The notes: a model not told the origin generated them from the sequence alone. A stretch of 64,000 nt of DNA from JAANXG01 sp963731035 (GCA_963731035.1 CAVSUY010000017.1:248001-312000), one strand, 5' to 3'; shown: positions 47,311-57,373, counted from the stretch's first letter. Program-made: numbers and translations.

Positions 47311-48333
47311 ATGCAGACCGCGATCCAGTCCATGCCGGCCCCGGAGAGCACCGCCGACAGGCACCGTTTTGCCGTGGCGCCTATGATGGACTGCACCGAT
47401 CGACACTACCGCTACCTGGCGCGCCTGATTTCGGGGCGGGCCCTGCTCTACACCGAGATGCTGACCACGGGTGCGGTGATCTTTGGGGATGTCGGGAAGC
47501 TGCTCGGCTGCCATGACGCGGAGCATCCCCTGGTGTTGCAGCTCGGTGGCAGCGACCCCGCGGCCATGGCACGGAGCGCTCGAGTGGCGGCGCAGACGGG
47601 CTACGACGAGATCAATATCAACGTCGGCTGTCCCAGTGACCGGGTCCAGGCGGGTGCCTTCGGAGCCTGCCTGATGAAACAACCGCAGCGCGTGGCCGAC
47701 TGCATCAAAGCCATGCGCGATGCCGTGGAAATCCCCGTTACCGTCAAGCAGCGCACCGGCGTCGATGATCAGGATTCCATGGGCGCACTGCGGGACTTCG
47801 TCGAGACGGTGGCCGCGGCAGGCTGCGACACGTTCATCGTGCATGCCCGCAAAGCCTGGCTGAAGGGCCTGAGTCCCAGGCAGAACCGGGAGGTTCCCCC
47901 GTTGCGCTATGCCCTGGTGCATGACCTCAAGCGTGAGTTTCCCGAACTGACCATCGTAATCAACGGCGGGTTTCTCGACCTGGAGAACGCCCACCGGCAG
48001 CGTCAATTTGTGGACGGTGTCATGATTGGCCGGGCAGCATATTCCAATCCATATTTGTTGGCTGGAGTGGATCGACTGTTCTTCGCTTCGGACTCCACCG
48101 CTCCGACCCGAATGGAGGTGTTGGATTCCTACATGTCGTACTGTGCCGGACAGCTCGGCCAGGGAGTGCCGTTGCACCGACTGGCCCGACCCGTGGTGGG
48201 CCTGTTCCAGGGTTGCAGGGGCGCGAAGGCTTGGCGGCGCGGTATCAGTGAGAACGCCCACCGGCACGGAGCGGGTCTTGAGGTCATAGAGCGCGCGGTT
48301 TCTGCGATTCGCGAGACCGAGTCCGGCTGCTGA
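47311..48333 (+). CDS. dusA: tRNA-dihydrouridine(20/20a) synthase DusA
   Basis: Flavoenzyme that reduces U20 and U20a in the tRNA D loop. 340 residues from ATG 47311. FMN-binding TIM barrel with FAVAPMMDCTDRHYRY, GCPSDRVQAGAFGACLM (catalytic cysteine region), VKQRTGVDD and FIVHARKAWLKGLSPRQNREVPPL, the pattern typical of DusA rather than DusB or DusC. The longer upstream frame is not conserved and overlaps the REP pair. Confidence 0.95.
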   Translation: MQTAIQSMPAPESTADRHRFAVAPMMDCTDRHYRYLARLISGRALLYTEMLTTGAVIFGDVGKLLGCHDAEHPLVLQLGGSDPAAMARSARVAAQTGYDEININVGCPSDRVQAGAFGACLMKQPQRVADCIKAMRDAVEIPVTVKQRTGVDDQDSMGALRDFVETVAAAGCDTFIVHARKAWLKGLSPRQNREVPPLRYALVHDLKREFPELTIVINGGFLDLENAHRQRQFVDGVMIGRAAYSNPYLLAGVDRLFFASDSTAPTRMEVLDSYMSYCAGQLGQGVPLHRLARPVVGLFQGCRGAKAWRRGISENAHRHGAGLEVIERAVSAIRETESGC

Positions 48334-48391
48334 GCCGGGCCCCGGCCGCGGTGTCCGAGTAGTTCAGACCTCATCAACGAGGTGGGAAGTC

Positions 48392-48973
48392 TTGAAGATC
48401 CGGCGCCTGGTCGTATTCTGTGTCCTTCTGGGCATCGCTCCGGCCGTCGGAGCCGCGCGCATCCTGAGTGCCAGCGTCGAGCATGCGGACAATAGTTACA
48501 GAATCGACGCAGTGGTGCTGCTGGACGGGGAACTGGCCGGGCTGAAACGGCTTATTACCGATTATCGGCGGCTTGCGGCGCTGTCGCCCAGTGTGGTGCG
48601 AAGCCGGATTCTCAGCGGCCGCAGTGGCTTCGACGCCCGCGTCGAGGTGGTCCTGCGCCCTTGCGTGCTGGTGATATTCTGTAGAACCATAACCAAAGTC
48701 AGCGACGTGTACATCGATTCAGGAGGGGAACGCATGCGGTATGTCACGGTGCCGGAACTCAGCGATTTCAAGAAGGGCCTTGAAACCGTTACGCTGGCGA
48801 ATGAATCAGCCGCGGGTGCGCCCCAGGTACGCTTCGTATACTCGGCGGTGTTGGCGCCCAAGTTCTTCGTGCCCCCGTTTGTGGGTCCGTGGCTCATACG
48901 CCGGCAGATCGTCGATGATCTGAGAACGAGCAGCAGGCGCGTCGAACGCCTGCTGCGGGACGCAAGCCGTTGA
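48392..48973 (+). CDS. SRPBCC/START-like exported protein
   Basis: 193 residues from TTG 48392, which follows AGGTGGGAAG. A signal peptide (VVFCVLLGIAPAVGAA) precedes a domain resembling the polyketide cyclase/START helix-grip fold: SYRIDAVVLLDGELAGLKRLITDYRRLAALSPSV, then VEVVLRPCVLVIFCRTITKVSDV. Such folds bind lipids or other hydrophobic ligands. The specific ligand is unknown; likely periplasmic. It is followed by a DsbA-family gene 14 bases on. Confidence 0.65.
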   Translation: MKIRRLVVFCVLLGIAPAVGAARILSASVEHADNSYRIDAVVLLDGELAGLKRLITDYRRLAALSPSVVRSRILSGRSGFDARVEVVLRPCVLVIFCRTITKVSDVYIDSGGERMRYVTVPELSDFKKGLETVTLANESAAGAPQVRFVYSAVLAPKFFVPPFVGPWLIRRQIVDDLRTSSRRVERLLRDASR

Positions 48974-48987
48974 AGGCAGGGGGAGGC

Positions 48988-49626
48988 ATGCACGCGGATA
49001 CAGACAAAGCTCCACTGAACGTCTCGGTCTATTCGGACTATATCTGCCCATTTTGCTATATCGGGCACCTGAGACTGGAAAAGCTTAGGTCCGAGTACGA
49101 TCTCGAGGTCGACTGGCGGTTCCTGGAAATTCACCCCGATAATCCGCCGGAGGGGATGCCGCTGGAGGAACTGGGTTACCCGCCGCGTCACTGGGAAATA
49201 CTCATGGCGAATCTGGCCCGCATGGCGCAGGAGGAAGGCGTCGTCCTGCCCGAGCGCACCTTCACCACCAATTCGAGACTCGCCCTGAAACTTGCACAAG
49301 CGGTGCGGGAACATGGGCTGGAAGTCTTCCCTTCCCTGAATCGTGCATTGTACGAGGCCTATTTCCTGCATCGGGAGAACATCGGCGATGCCGGGGTATT
49401 GCGGACGCTGGCGAGCGATGTCGGCGTTGAAGCGGAACTGGTGACCTTCGCGTGGCGGGACCCACACTACGACGATGTGCTCGAGCAAAACTGCCGAACC
49501 GCCGCCATCGCCGGCATCACCGGTACACCCAGCTACGTGTTCGACGACCGTGTATACAGCGGCGCGATTCCCGTGGACATGCTCAGACAAGCGGCTGCAC
49601 AGTCGATTTCACATTCGCAGCCTTGA
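48988..49626 (+). CDS. DsbA-family (FrnE-like) thiol oxidoreductase
   Basis: 212 residues from ATG 48988, behind GGGGGAGG. Thioredoxin-like DsbA fold with active-site CPFC in VYSDYICPFCYIGHLRLEKL, an inserted helical domain, and the cis-proline region GITGTPSYVFDDRVYSGAIP. Matches the cytosolic FrnE/2-hydroxychromene-2-carboxylate isomerase-like group; there is no signal peptide, so it acts in the cytoplasm. Probably co-transcribed with the SRPBCC-like gene. Confidence 0.88.
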   Translation: MHADTDKAPLNVSVYSDYICPFCYIGHLRLEKLRSEYDLEVDWRFLEIHPDNPPEGMPLEELGYPPRHWEILMANLARMAQEEGVVLPERTFTTNSRLALKLAQAVREHGLEVFPSLNRALYEAYFLHRENIGDAGVLRTLASDVGVEAELVTFAWRDPHYDDVLEQNCRTAAIAGITGTPSYVFDDRVYSGAIPVDMLRQAAAQSISHSQP

Positions 49627-50120
49627 CACGAGGCTGACAACAATTATTATTGCGTCCGCCTCGTTGCCCCGGTCCATCGATCCGGCGATTTAGTTCGAGC
49701 CGATTCCCCATTCCCGGGAACCTCCGGCCAAATCGACGGTCTGTACGGTATCGGGAGGCACCGCCGCCGAGCGGGTTTTGCTCGACGAGCCCGGCCCAAC
49801 CAGCACGGGCCCGGCAAGCGGCCGATCAATAACAAGGCGGAAGTGACGCATCGCACCGCCACTTACTGACTTAAGGACGGAAAATCGCGTCGTTCGTTTT
49901 TCCTTCCTTAGGGTTGTAAATGCTGCCTCACCGTAGCGCGACTCTTTCGACAAGTCGTTGACAATGAATCGGGCTCCCAGCGCCCAGGGTCGGTGTGAAC
50001 CGCCTTCAGCGCCGGAGCCGGAGTCGGCGCGGGGACCGAACTGCGGCCTGAATATGGAACGCGTGCTCGCAGCCTCCCGAGAAACTCAGATAATTAATCC
50101 GTTGGGAGTCACTCGTTGAG
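49627..50120. other. Intergenic gap before the Gld-type ABC operon
   Basis: 494 bases with no credible gene; an 87-residue minus-strand frame (49690-49953) has no recognisable features. TTGACA occurs near 49959 but no matching -10 is seen. Confidence 0.4.
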
Positions 50121-51080
50121 ATGACCATGATGGTGGACATTCAGGGCCTGACGAAACGGTTCGGGCCGGTTACCGCCGTAAACGACGTTTCGTTCCAGGT
50201 CTCGGACGGCGAGGTCCTCGGCTTCCTGGGACCGAACGGAGCCGGCAAGTCCACGACGATGAAGATGGTGACGGGATTCCTGACGCCGGATGCCGGGCGG
50301 ATCACCATCGACGGCGACGATATCCATGACCATCCGGTCAAGGTGAAGCGCAAGCTCGGATATCTGCCCGAGGGCGCGCCGCTCTACGCGGATATGACCC
50401 CTCTGGCCTTCCTGCGATTCGTGGGCAGGATCCGGGGGTTGGCGGGCCGCAGGCTCGAGGAACGCATCGAAAACGTGGTGGAGCAGGTCAACCTGGACCG
50501 CGTCCTGGAGCAGTCTATCGAAACGCTCTCAAAGGGCTTCAAGCGCCGCGTGGGCATAGCCCAGGCCATACTCCACGACCCGCCGTTGTTGATACTCGAC
50601 GAGCCCACCGACGGTCTGGATCCGAACCAGAAGCACGAGATGCGCACCCTGATCCGAGACATGGCGAAGGAGAAAGCCATAGTGCTCTCGACTCATATCC
50701 TGGAGGAAGTGGACGCAGTGTGCTCCCGTGCGATCATCATCGCCGCCGGACGGATCGTTTCCGATGGAACGCCGGAGCAACTCGAATCGATGTCCGTGCA
50801 TCACAATGCAGTCCAACTGGTGCTCTCCGGTGCCGATCAGCGGCAGGTCAGCTCGGTACTCAAGGCTACCAAAGGCGTCCGTGAAGTCTCGGTCAGTCCC
50901 GAAGACGGTGCACTGCGATTCGAGGTGATCCCGGAGGAAGACGCGATAGTCGTCGACCGCATCGCCGGCGCGGTGAGGGATAACGACTGGAATCTGGTAG
51001 CCATGTACGTGGAGCGGGGCCGCCTGGATGAAGTATTCCGCGACGTGACGACCCGCGGGGCGGAGGCGGAAGAGTCATGA
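50121..51080 (+). CDS. ABC transporter ATP-binding protein (GldA-like)
   Basis: 319 residues. Walker A GPNGAGKST, signature LSKGFKRRVGIAQAIL, Walker B LLILDEPTDGLDP and a late H-loop LSTHILEE are all intact, followed by a C-terminal domain of about 90 residues typical of ABC-2 exporters. With the following genes it forms a GldA-GldF-GldG type complex: the name comes from Bacteroidetes gliding, but the same gene set occurs in many non-gliding proteobacteria with unknown cargo. The gene order and overlap (ATGA with the permease) mark an operon. Confidence 0.9.
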   Translation: MTMMVDIQGLTKRFGPVTAVNDVSFQVSDGEVLGFLGPNGAGKSTTMKMVTGFLTPDAGRITIDGDDIHDHPVKVKRKLGYLPEGAPLYADMTPLAFLRFVGRIRGLAGRRLEERIENVVEQVNLDRVLEQSIETLSKGFKRRVGIAQAILHDPPLLILDEPTDGLDPNQKHEMRTLIRDMAKEKAIVLSTHILEEVDAVCSRAIIIAAGRIVSDGTPEQLESMSVHHNAVQLVLSGADQRQVSSVLKATKGVREVSVSPEDGALRFEVIPEEDAIVVDRIAGAVRDNDWNLVAMYVERGRLDEVFRDVTTRGAEAEES

Positions 51081-51820
51081 GTATGCTGTCCAACGTCGGG
51101 ATCATCACCAAACGCGAGTTGTCGGGGTACTTCCTGACTCCCATTGCCTACGTGTTCATCGTGATCTTTCTTGTCCTGAGCGGGGTTTTCACCTTCTATC
51201 TCGGTGGTTTCTTCGACCAGGGCCAAGCGGACCTGAGGACATTCTTCGGATTTCATCCCTGGCTGTACCTGTTTCTCATACCGGCGCTGACAATGCGTCT
51301 GTGGGCCGAGGAGCGCAAGTCGGGCACCATCGAGCTGTTGTTCACCCTCCCGGTTACCATGACGGAGACGGTGCTTGGCAAGTTCCTGGCCACCTGGATA
51401 TTCGCAGGCGTCGCTCTGGCGCTGACGTTCCCGATCTGGCTGACGGTGAACTATCTTGGCAATCCCGACAACGGCGTGGTCGTCGCCGGCTATATCGGCA
51501 GTCTACTGATGGCCGGTGCATACATCGCGATCGGGAGTTGTATCTCGGCCTTCACCAAGAACCAGGTGATCGCGTTCGTCATCACCGTTGTCATCTGTCT
51601 GATATTCGTTCTAAGCGGGTTCCCCATGGTGCTGGATTTCCTCAACGGTTGGCTTCCGGGCGTAATCCTTCAGGCGGTGAGCTCTTTCAGCTTCCTGACC
51701 CATTTCCAGGCGATTCAAAACGGCGTCGTCGACGTCCGCGACTTGATTTACTTTTTTTCATTGATTGCGCTGTGGCTGTTTGTCAACGCTACCGTGCTGG
51801 AAGTCAAGAAGGCGGGTTGA
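51077..51820 (+). CDS. ABC-2 type permease (GldF-like)
   Basis: 247 residues, six membrane helices, with the conserved ABC-2 piece LTMRLWAEERKSGTIELLFTLPVTMTETVLGKFLA. It overlaps the ATPase gene by 4 bases and is the membrane channel partner of that protein. The cargo is unknown. Confidence 0.88.
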   Translation: MSMLSNVGIITKRELSGYFLTPIAYVFIVIFLVLSGVFTFYLGGFFDQGQADLRTFFGFHPWLYLFLIPALTMRLWAEERKSGTIELLFTLPVTMTETVLGKFLATWIFAGVALALTFPIWLTVNYLGNPDNGVVVAGYIGSLLMAGAYIAIGSCISAFTKNQVIAFVITVVICLIFVLSGFPMVLDFLNGWLPGVILQAVSSFSFLTHFQAIQNGVVDVRDLIYFFSLIALWLFVNATVLEVKKAG

Positions 51821-51830
51821 GGTTGCGTTG

Positions 51831-53732
51831 ATGGGAAAGAATTGGTTGTCAATCAGCAGTGTCGTGGTGGCGGTCGTACTGTTCTTCGCCGTCAACATCT
51901 TCGGCAGCGCTGGACTGACTCAGTGGCGGTTCGATCTGACCGAAAATCATCTGTATACCCTCACGAAGGGGACCCGGCATATACTGTCAGGACTGAACGA
52001 GCCGATCACTCTCCGCTTTTTCCTGTCGCGCGAGGTCGCCACCAACGTTCCAGCGGTTGCTTCCTATTCCCAGCGCGTCGAGGATCTGCTGCGGGAATAC
52101 CAGCGGGAGTCCAACGGCAAGATCAACCTGGAAGTTATCGACCCGGAGCCGTTTTCGGAGGAAGAAGACCAGGCGGAGAAGTACGGGCTGAAGTCCATAT
52201 CCGTGAAGGAAAGCAGCGACCCGCTGTATTTTGGGCTGGTGGGCACCAATAGCGTGGATGACAAGGAGATCATTTCCTTCTTTTCCCCCAGCCGCCAGAA
52301 GCTGCTGGAATACGACCTGACGAGGCTGGTTTACCAACTCTCGGAAACCAGGTCTCCGGTGGTGGGACTGGTCTCGTCACTGCCACTGAAGGTGCGCCCC
52401 AGCATGACGGCCACCCAGCAGAGATCGTGGCTCATCGTTGACCAGATCGAGAAGGAGTTCAAGGTCGAGAACATCAAGACCGACGGAGACAGCATCCCCG
52501 ATGGTGTCGACGTCCTGATGATCGTGCATCCGAAGCAGTTGAGCGACCGCATGCTCTACGCGATTGACCAGTTCGTCCTGTCCGGAGGCCGCGCCCTGGT
52601 GTTCGTCGACCCCTACATGGAAGCGGAGGCCAGAGGTGCGGGTATGTCGCGGAGCGAATCCAACCTGGACCGCCTGTTCAAGAAATGGGGAATCCAACTC
52701 GTCGACGGTAAGGTGGCCGCCGATATGAAGTTCGCGGCACGCGTACGCTACCAGCATGAGGGGCGCCAGGTGATCGGTGCATTCCCCGTGTGGTTGAACA
52801 TCCAACCCTCGTACCTCGATTCGAAGGACGTCGTAACCGCCAACCTCGGAAACATCTTTCTGGCGACGCCGGGTGTGCTGAAGAAGCTCGACGATTCGAA
52901 AACCGAGGTCACGCCGCTGATCCAGACCAGCAACCAGGCGACGATGCTCGACGCCTCGCTGATCGAGGGAGCCGATTCTCCGTACAGCATCATCCAGGCG
53001 TACAAGCCTGGATCCAAGGCGCTGACCCTTGCCGCCAGGATTTCCGGTCCGGTGCAGACTGCTTTCCCGGACGGGCCGCCGAAGCCGGGGGCCGACAAGG
53101 GGTCGTCGCAGAACAACCAGGAGTCAGGAGAAAAGGCGCAGTCACCGGCGAAGATATCGGGCCAAATCAAGTCCGCGGACGACATCAACGTGATCGTCGT
53201 GGCGGACGCGGACATGCTCCACGAACAGTTTTGGGCTCAGCGGCAGAACCTGTTCGGGAACCAGATCATCGTCCCCAGCGCTTCCAACGCCGACTTCGTT
53301 ATAAACGCCCTCGAGAACCTCACTGGCAGCAGCGACCTCATCAGCGTGCGCAGCAGGGGTGAGTTCAGCCGGCCATTCACCAAGGTCGAGCAAATTCAAC
53401 AGCGTGCGGAATTGAAGTACAGGCAGAAAGAGGAAGAACTGCGCAACCAGCTGAAACAAACCGAGAAGTCCCTCCTCGCGCTGCAGCAGGGTAAGCGCAA
53501 CGAGGGGAACGAGCTGATGCTGACGGAGAAGCAGCAGAAAGAGATTGAGAAGTTCCGGAACGAGAAGGTCCGTATCAGGGGGGAATTGCGCAATGTCCAG
53601 CATCAGCTACGCAAGGACATCGACCTCCTCGAGGGATGGTTGAAATTCGTCAACATCGGACTGCTTCCGCTGCTGATTGTGATCGGTGCGACTTTGGTAA
53701 GCATTGAGCGATCGCGGCGGCGCAGGCGGTAA
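51831..53732 (+). CDS. GldG-family ABC auxiliary protein
   Basis: 633 residues from ATG 51831. An N-terminal membrane helix (about 7-26), a large extracytoplasmic domain starting RFDLTENHLYTLTKGTRHIL, the hallmark of the GldG/IFT52-like ABC_transp_aux family, with VLMIVHPKQLSDRMLYAIDQFVLSGGRALVFVDPY in its core, a coiled coil near 560-610 (KYRQKEEELRNQLKQTEKSL) and a final membrane helix. It probably works with the GldA- and GldF-like proteins. Confidence 0.88.
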   Translation: MGKNWLSISSVVVAVVLFFAVNIFGSAGLTQWRFDLTENHLYTLTKGTRHILSGLNEPITLRFFLSREVATNVPAVASYSQRVEDLLREYQRESNGKINLEVIDPEPFSEEEDQAEKYGLKSISVKESSDPLYFGLVGTNSVDDKEIISFFSPSRQKLLEYDLTRLVYQLSETRSPVVGLVSSLPLKVRPSMTATQQRSWLIVDQIEKEFKVENIKTDGDSIPDGVDVLMIVHPKQLSDRMLYAIDQFVLSGGRALVFVDPYMEAEARGAGMSRSESNLDRLFKKWGIQLVDGKVAADMKFAARVRYQHEGRQVIGAFPVWLNIQPSYLDSKDVVTANLGNIFLATPGVLKKLDDSKTEVTPLIQTSNQATMLDASLIEGADSPYSIIQAYKPGSKALTLAARISGPVQTAFPDGPPKPGADKGSSQNNQESGEKAQSPAKISGQIKSADDINVIVVADADMLHEQFWAQRQNLFGNQIIVPSASNADFVINALENLTGSSDLISVRSRGEFSRPFTKVEQIQQRAELKYRQKEEELRNQLKQTEKSLLALQQGKRNEGNELMLTEKQQKEIEKFRNEKVRIRGELRNVQHQLRKDIDLLEGWLKFVNIGLLPLLIVIGATLVSIERSRRRRR

Positions 53733-53758
53733 CTATCGACGTTTGGTGGTCCCGGTCC

Positions 53759-54963
53759 ATGCGCAACAAGAAATCATTCTACATACTCGTAGCCATCACA
53801 ATCGTGGTGGTGGTCGCGGCGTTCCTTTCCCAGCCATCACAGGAGACGGGGCCTACCTACGGCCTCCAGCTTCCGAAACTGGGATCGGAGGTGGAAGCGG
53901 TACGCTCCGTAACGATCACCAAGGCCGACGACTCTGTGCAACTCAAACGTACCGACCAGGGCTGGGTGGCGAGCAGCAAGGACGATTATCCGGCCGACGG
54001 CGACCGGATCCGGCACCTGTTGCTGGGCATCAGCGATTTGCAGCGGCTCGAAAAGAAGACCAGTAATCCTGACCGGTATCCGGAACTGCAACTTGCGGAC
54101 GTTGACAAGGACAGCTCCAAGGCAGTCCAGATCACCGTGCTGGGGAAAGACGATCGAAAGCTGGCGGACCTTCTTGTAGGAAAGACCCAGGACTTCGAGG
54201 CTTCGGCCAAGTCCCGGTACTTCGTGCGGAATGCGGGGGACCCGCAGTCGTGGCTGGTGGAGGGAACTCTACCTCCGGTGATCGGAGACATTAGCTACTG
54301 GTTGCCACCGAAGCTCCTGCCGGGAGTCAAGGAGACTGGCTTCCAATCCGTCACCGTAACCCAGCCGGACGGAGAGAAAGTCACCGTCAACCGCGATTCC
54401 GCCGACAGTAACAGTTTCGGACTGGTCGGCCTCGGTGCCGACGAGAAGATTGACAACCAGTATGCCATCAACGCCATACCGGAAACATTCCAGAGGCTGT
54501 CGCTCAAGGATGTAAGGAAGATTGACAGCTTGAAGGACAACACCGTTGCACTCACCGTCGAAGGACTGACATTCAACGGCGTGCACATCGTGGCGAAGTT
54601 CGGGCATCTCGACCCGCAATACAGCGTGCGCCTGCATGCCGACTACGACGCCGGGCATGACCTCTCCGGCAAGAAGACGGCCCAGGGGGCCGGGGACGAG
54701 ACCAAAACCAGGACAAGGCCCAGGAGGGCGTCGCGAAGCAGGGTTCCGAGGACAAGAAAGCACAGGACGGCGCCGACGCGGGCGGCGAGAAGGCCGGTGG
54801 CAAGAAGGAGCAGAGCATCGGCGGCAAGGAACTGGCGGAGAACCTGAATCGGCGCTGGCGAGGGCGTTTCTTCGTCGTCTCGCAGTATTCCCTGGATGCC
54901 CTCAAGATGCGCCACTCGGACCTGGTCAAGAAGCCGAAGACAGCCTCGTCCACCTCGGACTGA
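53759..54963 (+). CDS. DUF4340 protein, frameshifted as sequenced
   Basis: Fourth gene of the Gld-type ABC operon; DUF4340 proteins usually follow gldG. An N-terminal membrane helix (IVVVVAAFLSQ) leads to a domain with DQGWVASSKDDYPADGDRIRHLL. The first frame runs into arginine-rich nonsense after GHDLSGKKTAQ and stops at 54847. The expected C-terminus continues in the -1 frame: KKEQSIGG, ELAENLNRRWRGRFFVVSQY and SLDALKMRHSDL, to TGA at 54961. One missing base between about 54680 and 54707 (a G run at 54685-54689, an A run at 54704-54707) would restore about 401 residues. Confidence 0.75.
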
Positions 54964-55097
54964 GAGGCTCCGCACCGGTTCTGCGGGCTGGCGGGGTAAC
55001 CCGGCTCCGTATCCTGGAATCCCTGCATGAGCCAGCGTTTCTTCAGCTGTTACAATCACCCTGGCGATCCCCGCCGTGTACATTACGAGATTGAAAA

Positions 55098-56780
55098 ATG
55101 GCTGAAAAACCGTTGAACAAGATCAGTGCCCGCGTGACGCAGCCGCGCTCGCAGGGCGCCTCCCAGGCCATGCTCTACGGGACCGGCCTGACCGAATCGG
55201 ACATGGACAAGGCCCAGATCGGGATAGCCAGCGTCTGGTGGGAAGGAAACACGTGCAATATGCACCTCAACGATCTGGCTGCCTACGTCAAGGAAGGCGT
55301 CAGCGACGCCAATCTGGTGGGCATGCGTTTCAACACCATCGGCGTCTCCGACGGTATCTCCATGGGCACCAAAGGAATGAGCTACTCGCTGCAGTCCCGG
55401 GATCTCATCGCCGACTCGATCGAGACCGTAGTGTCCGGCCAGTGGTACGACGGCGTGATCGCCATACCTGGATGCGATAAGAACATGCCGGGATGCATCA
55501 TGGCCCTGGGCCGCCTCAACAGGCCCGGTCTGATGGTCTACGGCGGCACCATCAAGGCGGGACATTGGAAGGACCAGGCCCTGGATATTGTATCGGCGTT
55601 CCAGAGCTATGGGCAGTATATTGCCAAGACCATCGATGACGAGGAACGACAGAACATCGTGCGCCGCGCCTGCCCGGGAGCGGGAGCCTGTGGCGGCATG
55701 TACACGGCCAACACCATGGCCAGTGCTATCGAGGCCATGGGCATGTCCTTGCCGTACAGTTCCTCCACCCCGGCCCTGCATCCCAATAAGATCGACGAAT
55801 GCAAGGCGGCGGGAGCCGCTGTTCGGCAGTTGATGGAACTGGATATCAAGCCCCGGGACATCATGACGCGCGAAGCATTCGAGAATGCCATGGCCATCGT
55901 TTCTGCCCTGGGAGGCTCAACCAACGCCGTGCTGCATCTGATCGCGATGGCCCGCTCGGTGGACGTAGACCTGACCCTCGACGATTTTCAGCAGGTTAGC
56001 AACCGAGTACCGTTTCTTGGAAACCTCAAACCCAGTGGAATCCACGTCATGGAGGATCTGCACGAAGTCGGCGGTGTCCCGGCGGTCCTGAAATACCTGC
56101 TCGATGCGGGGTTCTTGAACGGCGACTGCCTGACGGTGACCGGTCGCAGCTTGGACGAGAACCTGCGCGAGCTTCCAGGCCTGAAGGAAGGCCAGGAAGT
56201 AATCCGTCCCCTCGACAATCCGATCAAGGCGAGCGGCCATATCCAGATATTGCGAGGCAATCTGGCGCCGGGGGGTGCTGTCGCCAAGATCACCGGTAAG
56301 GAGGGCGAATGGTTCAGCGGTCCCGCGCGGGTGTTCGACTCCGAGGAGGAGATGCTGACTTCGCTCGAACGCGGCGGCATCAGGAAGGGAGACGTTATCG
56401 TGATTCGCTACGAAGGCCCCAAAGGCGGGCCGGGCATGCCGGAGATGCTCACGCCGACCTCCGCCATCATGGGCGCCGGCCTCGGAAAAGACGTGGCCTT
56501 GATCACCGATGGCCGTTTCTCCGGTGGGTCCCACGGTTTCATCATGGGGCACGTCGTGCCCGAAGCCCAGGAAGGCGGGCCGATCGCGCTGCTCCAGGAT
56601 GGGGATCGGATCACGATCGATGCCGCGAAGAATCTGTTGTCAGTGGACCTGTCGGAGGCCGAGCTCGAGAAGCGCCGTTCGCGGTGGCAGATGCCCCCGT
56701 ACAAGGCGAGTCGTGGCACTCTGTTCAAGTACATAAAGAACGTGCAGAACGCTTCTCACGGCTGCGTGACCGACGAATAG
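55098..56780 (+). CDS. ilvD: Dihydroxy-acid dehydratase
   Basis: Iron-sulfur enzyme of branched-chain amino acid synthesis: turns 2,3-dihydroxy-isovalerate into 2-ketoisovalerate and the isoleucine equivalent. 560 residues, the shorter of the two common lengths. Iron-sulfur cysteines in GNTCNMHL, IPGCDKNMPGC and GACGGMYTANTM. Start ATG 55098. It follows the Gld-type operon by 134 bases without a functional link; a liv importer for the same amino acids lies at 60-64 kb. Confidence 0.96.
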   Translation: MAEKPLNKISARVTQPRSQGASQAMLYGTGLTESDMDKAQIGIASVWWEGNTCNMHLNDLAAYVKEGVSDANLVGMRFNTIGVSDGISMGTKGMSYSLQSRDLIADSIETVVSGQWYDGVIAIPGCDKNMPGCIMALGRLNRPGLMVYGGTIKAGHWKDQALDIVSAFQSYGQYIAKTIDDEERQNIVRRACPGAGACGGMYTANTMASAIEAMGMSLPYSSSTPALHPNKIDECKAAGAAVRQLMELDIKPRDIMTREAFENAMAIVSALGGSTNAVLHLIAMARSVDVDLTLDDFQQVSNRVPFLGNLKPSGIHVMEDLHEVGGVPAVLKYLLDAGFLNGDCLTVTGRSLDENLRELPGLKEGQEVIRPLDNPIKASGHIQILRGNLAPGGAVAKITGKEGEWFSGPARVFDSEEEMLTSLERGGIRKGDVIVIRYEGPKGGPGMPEMLTPTSAIMGAGLGKDVALITDGRFSGGSHGFIMGHVVPEAQEGGPIALLQDGDRITIDAAKNLLSVDLSEAELEKRRSRWQMPPYKASRGTLFKYIKNVQNASHGCVTDE

Positions 56781-56944
56781 CGGCGTTCACCGGAGTCCAC
56801 AAGCGGGTGAATTGGGGCCGGGTTCACCCTGCGCTGCAACAATGCCGCCCGGCCGGTGGCGCCTCGGCACAATTCGCGGTTGACTTTCCCGTCCGTTTGG
56901 GAAAAAACTAGCCCGTCGAGCATCGAGGGGGTGGCTCAACCAAC

Positions 56945-57322
56945 TTGAAAGAAGCCAGGAAAGACCTGTCGGCGGGGACCGTTGTGTTTACCGAAGGGGA
57001 TCCGGGGGACGCCATGTACGTGGTGGTCCAGGGGATAGTGCAGATATACCGGGACACGACCAGCGGACGTCTGGCGCTGGCAAAGATCCACCCCGGCGAA
57101 TTCTTCGGCGAGATGGCCTTGATCGGCAACACCCCCAGAACGGCGACGGCGGTCGCCCTGTGCGATACCGTATTGGCCGTCTACCGGAGCGATGAGCTCG
57201 AAGCTCTGCTCGCCACGAGGCTGGAGGTCGGCGCCCGGATGATCCGGCACCTCGTCGGCCGCCTTAAAGACACCACCGACAAACTTATGGGAGAACGCGA
57301 CAAGAGGCTGGGCTCGTGGTGA
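56945..57322 (+). CDS. Cyclic-nucleotide-binding domain protein
   Basis: 125 residues from TTG 56945, behind GGGGGTGG. A single cNMP-binding beta-barrel: GTVVFTEGDPGDAMYVVVQGIVQIY, then HPGEFFGEMALIGNTPRTATAVA, the phosphate-binding cassette. There is no helix-turn-helix, so it is not a CRP regulator. A lone sensor domain may control a partner protein. The ankyrin membrane protein follows 51 bases downstream and is a candidate. Confidence 0.82.
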   Translation: MKEARKDLSAGTVVFTEGDPGDAMYVVVQGIVQIYRDTTSGRLALAKIHPGEFFGEMALIGNTPRTATAVALCDTVLAVYRSDELEALLATRLEVGARMIRHLVGRLKDTTDKLMGERDKRLGSW

Positions 57323-57373
57323 GTTGAAGGCAATTGCAGTGTGCGCCATATTCGGCCGGATCGCGCGAACATT

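Noticed and set aside
49690..49953. 87-residue minus-strand frame in the gap before the Gld-type operon
   Set aside because: No recognisable features and no good start signal.
54636..55094. 152-residue plus-strand frame rich in Arg and Gly
   Set aside because: Out-of-frame reading of the DUF4340 low-complexity linker; composition is an artefact.
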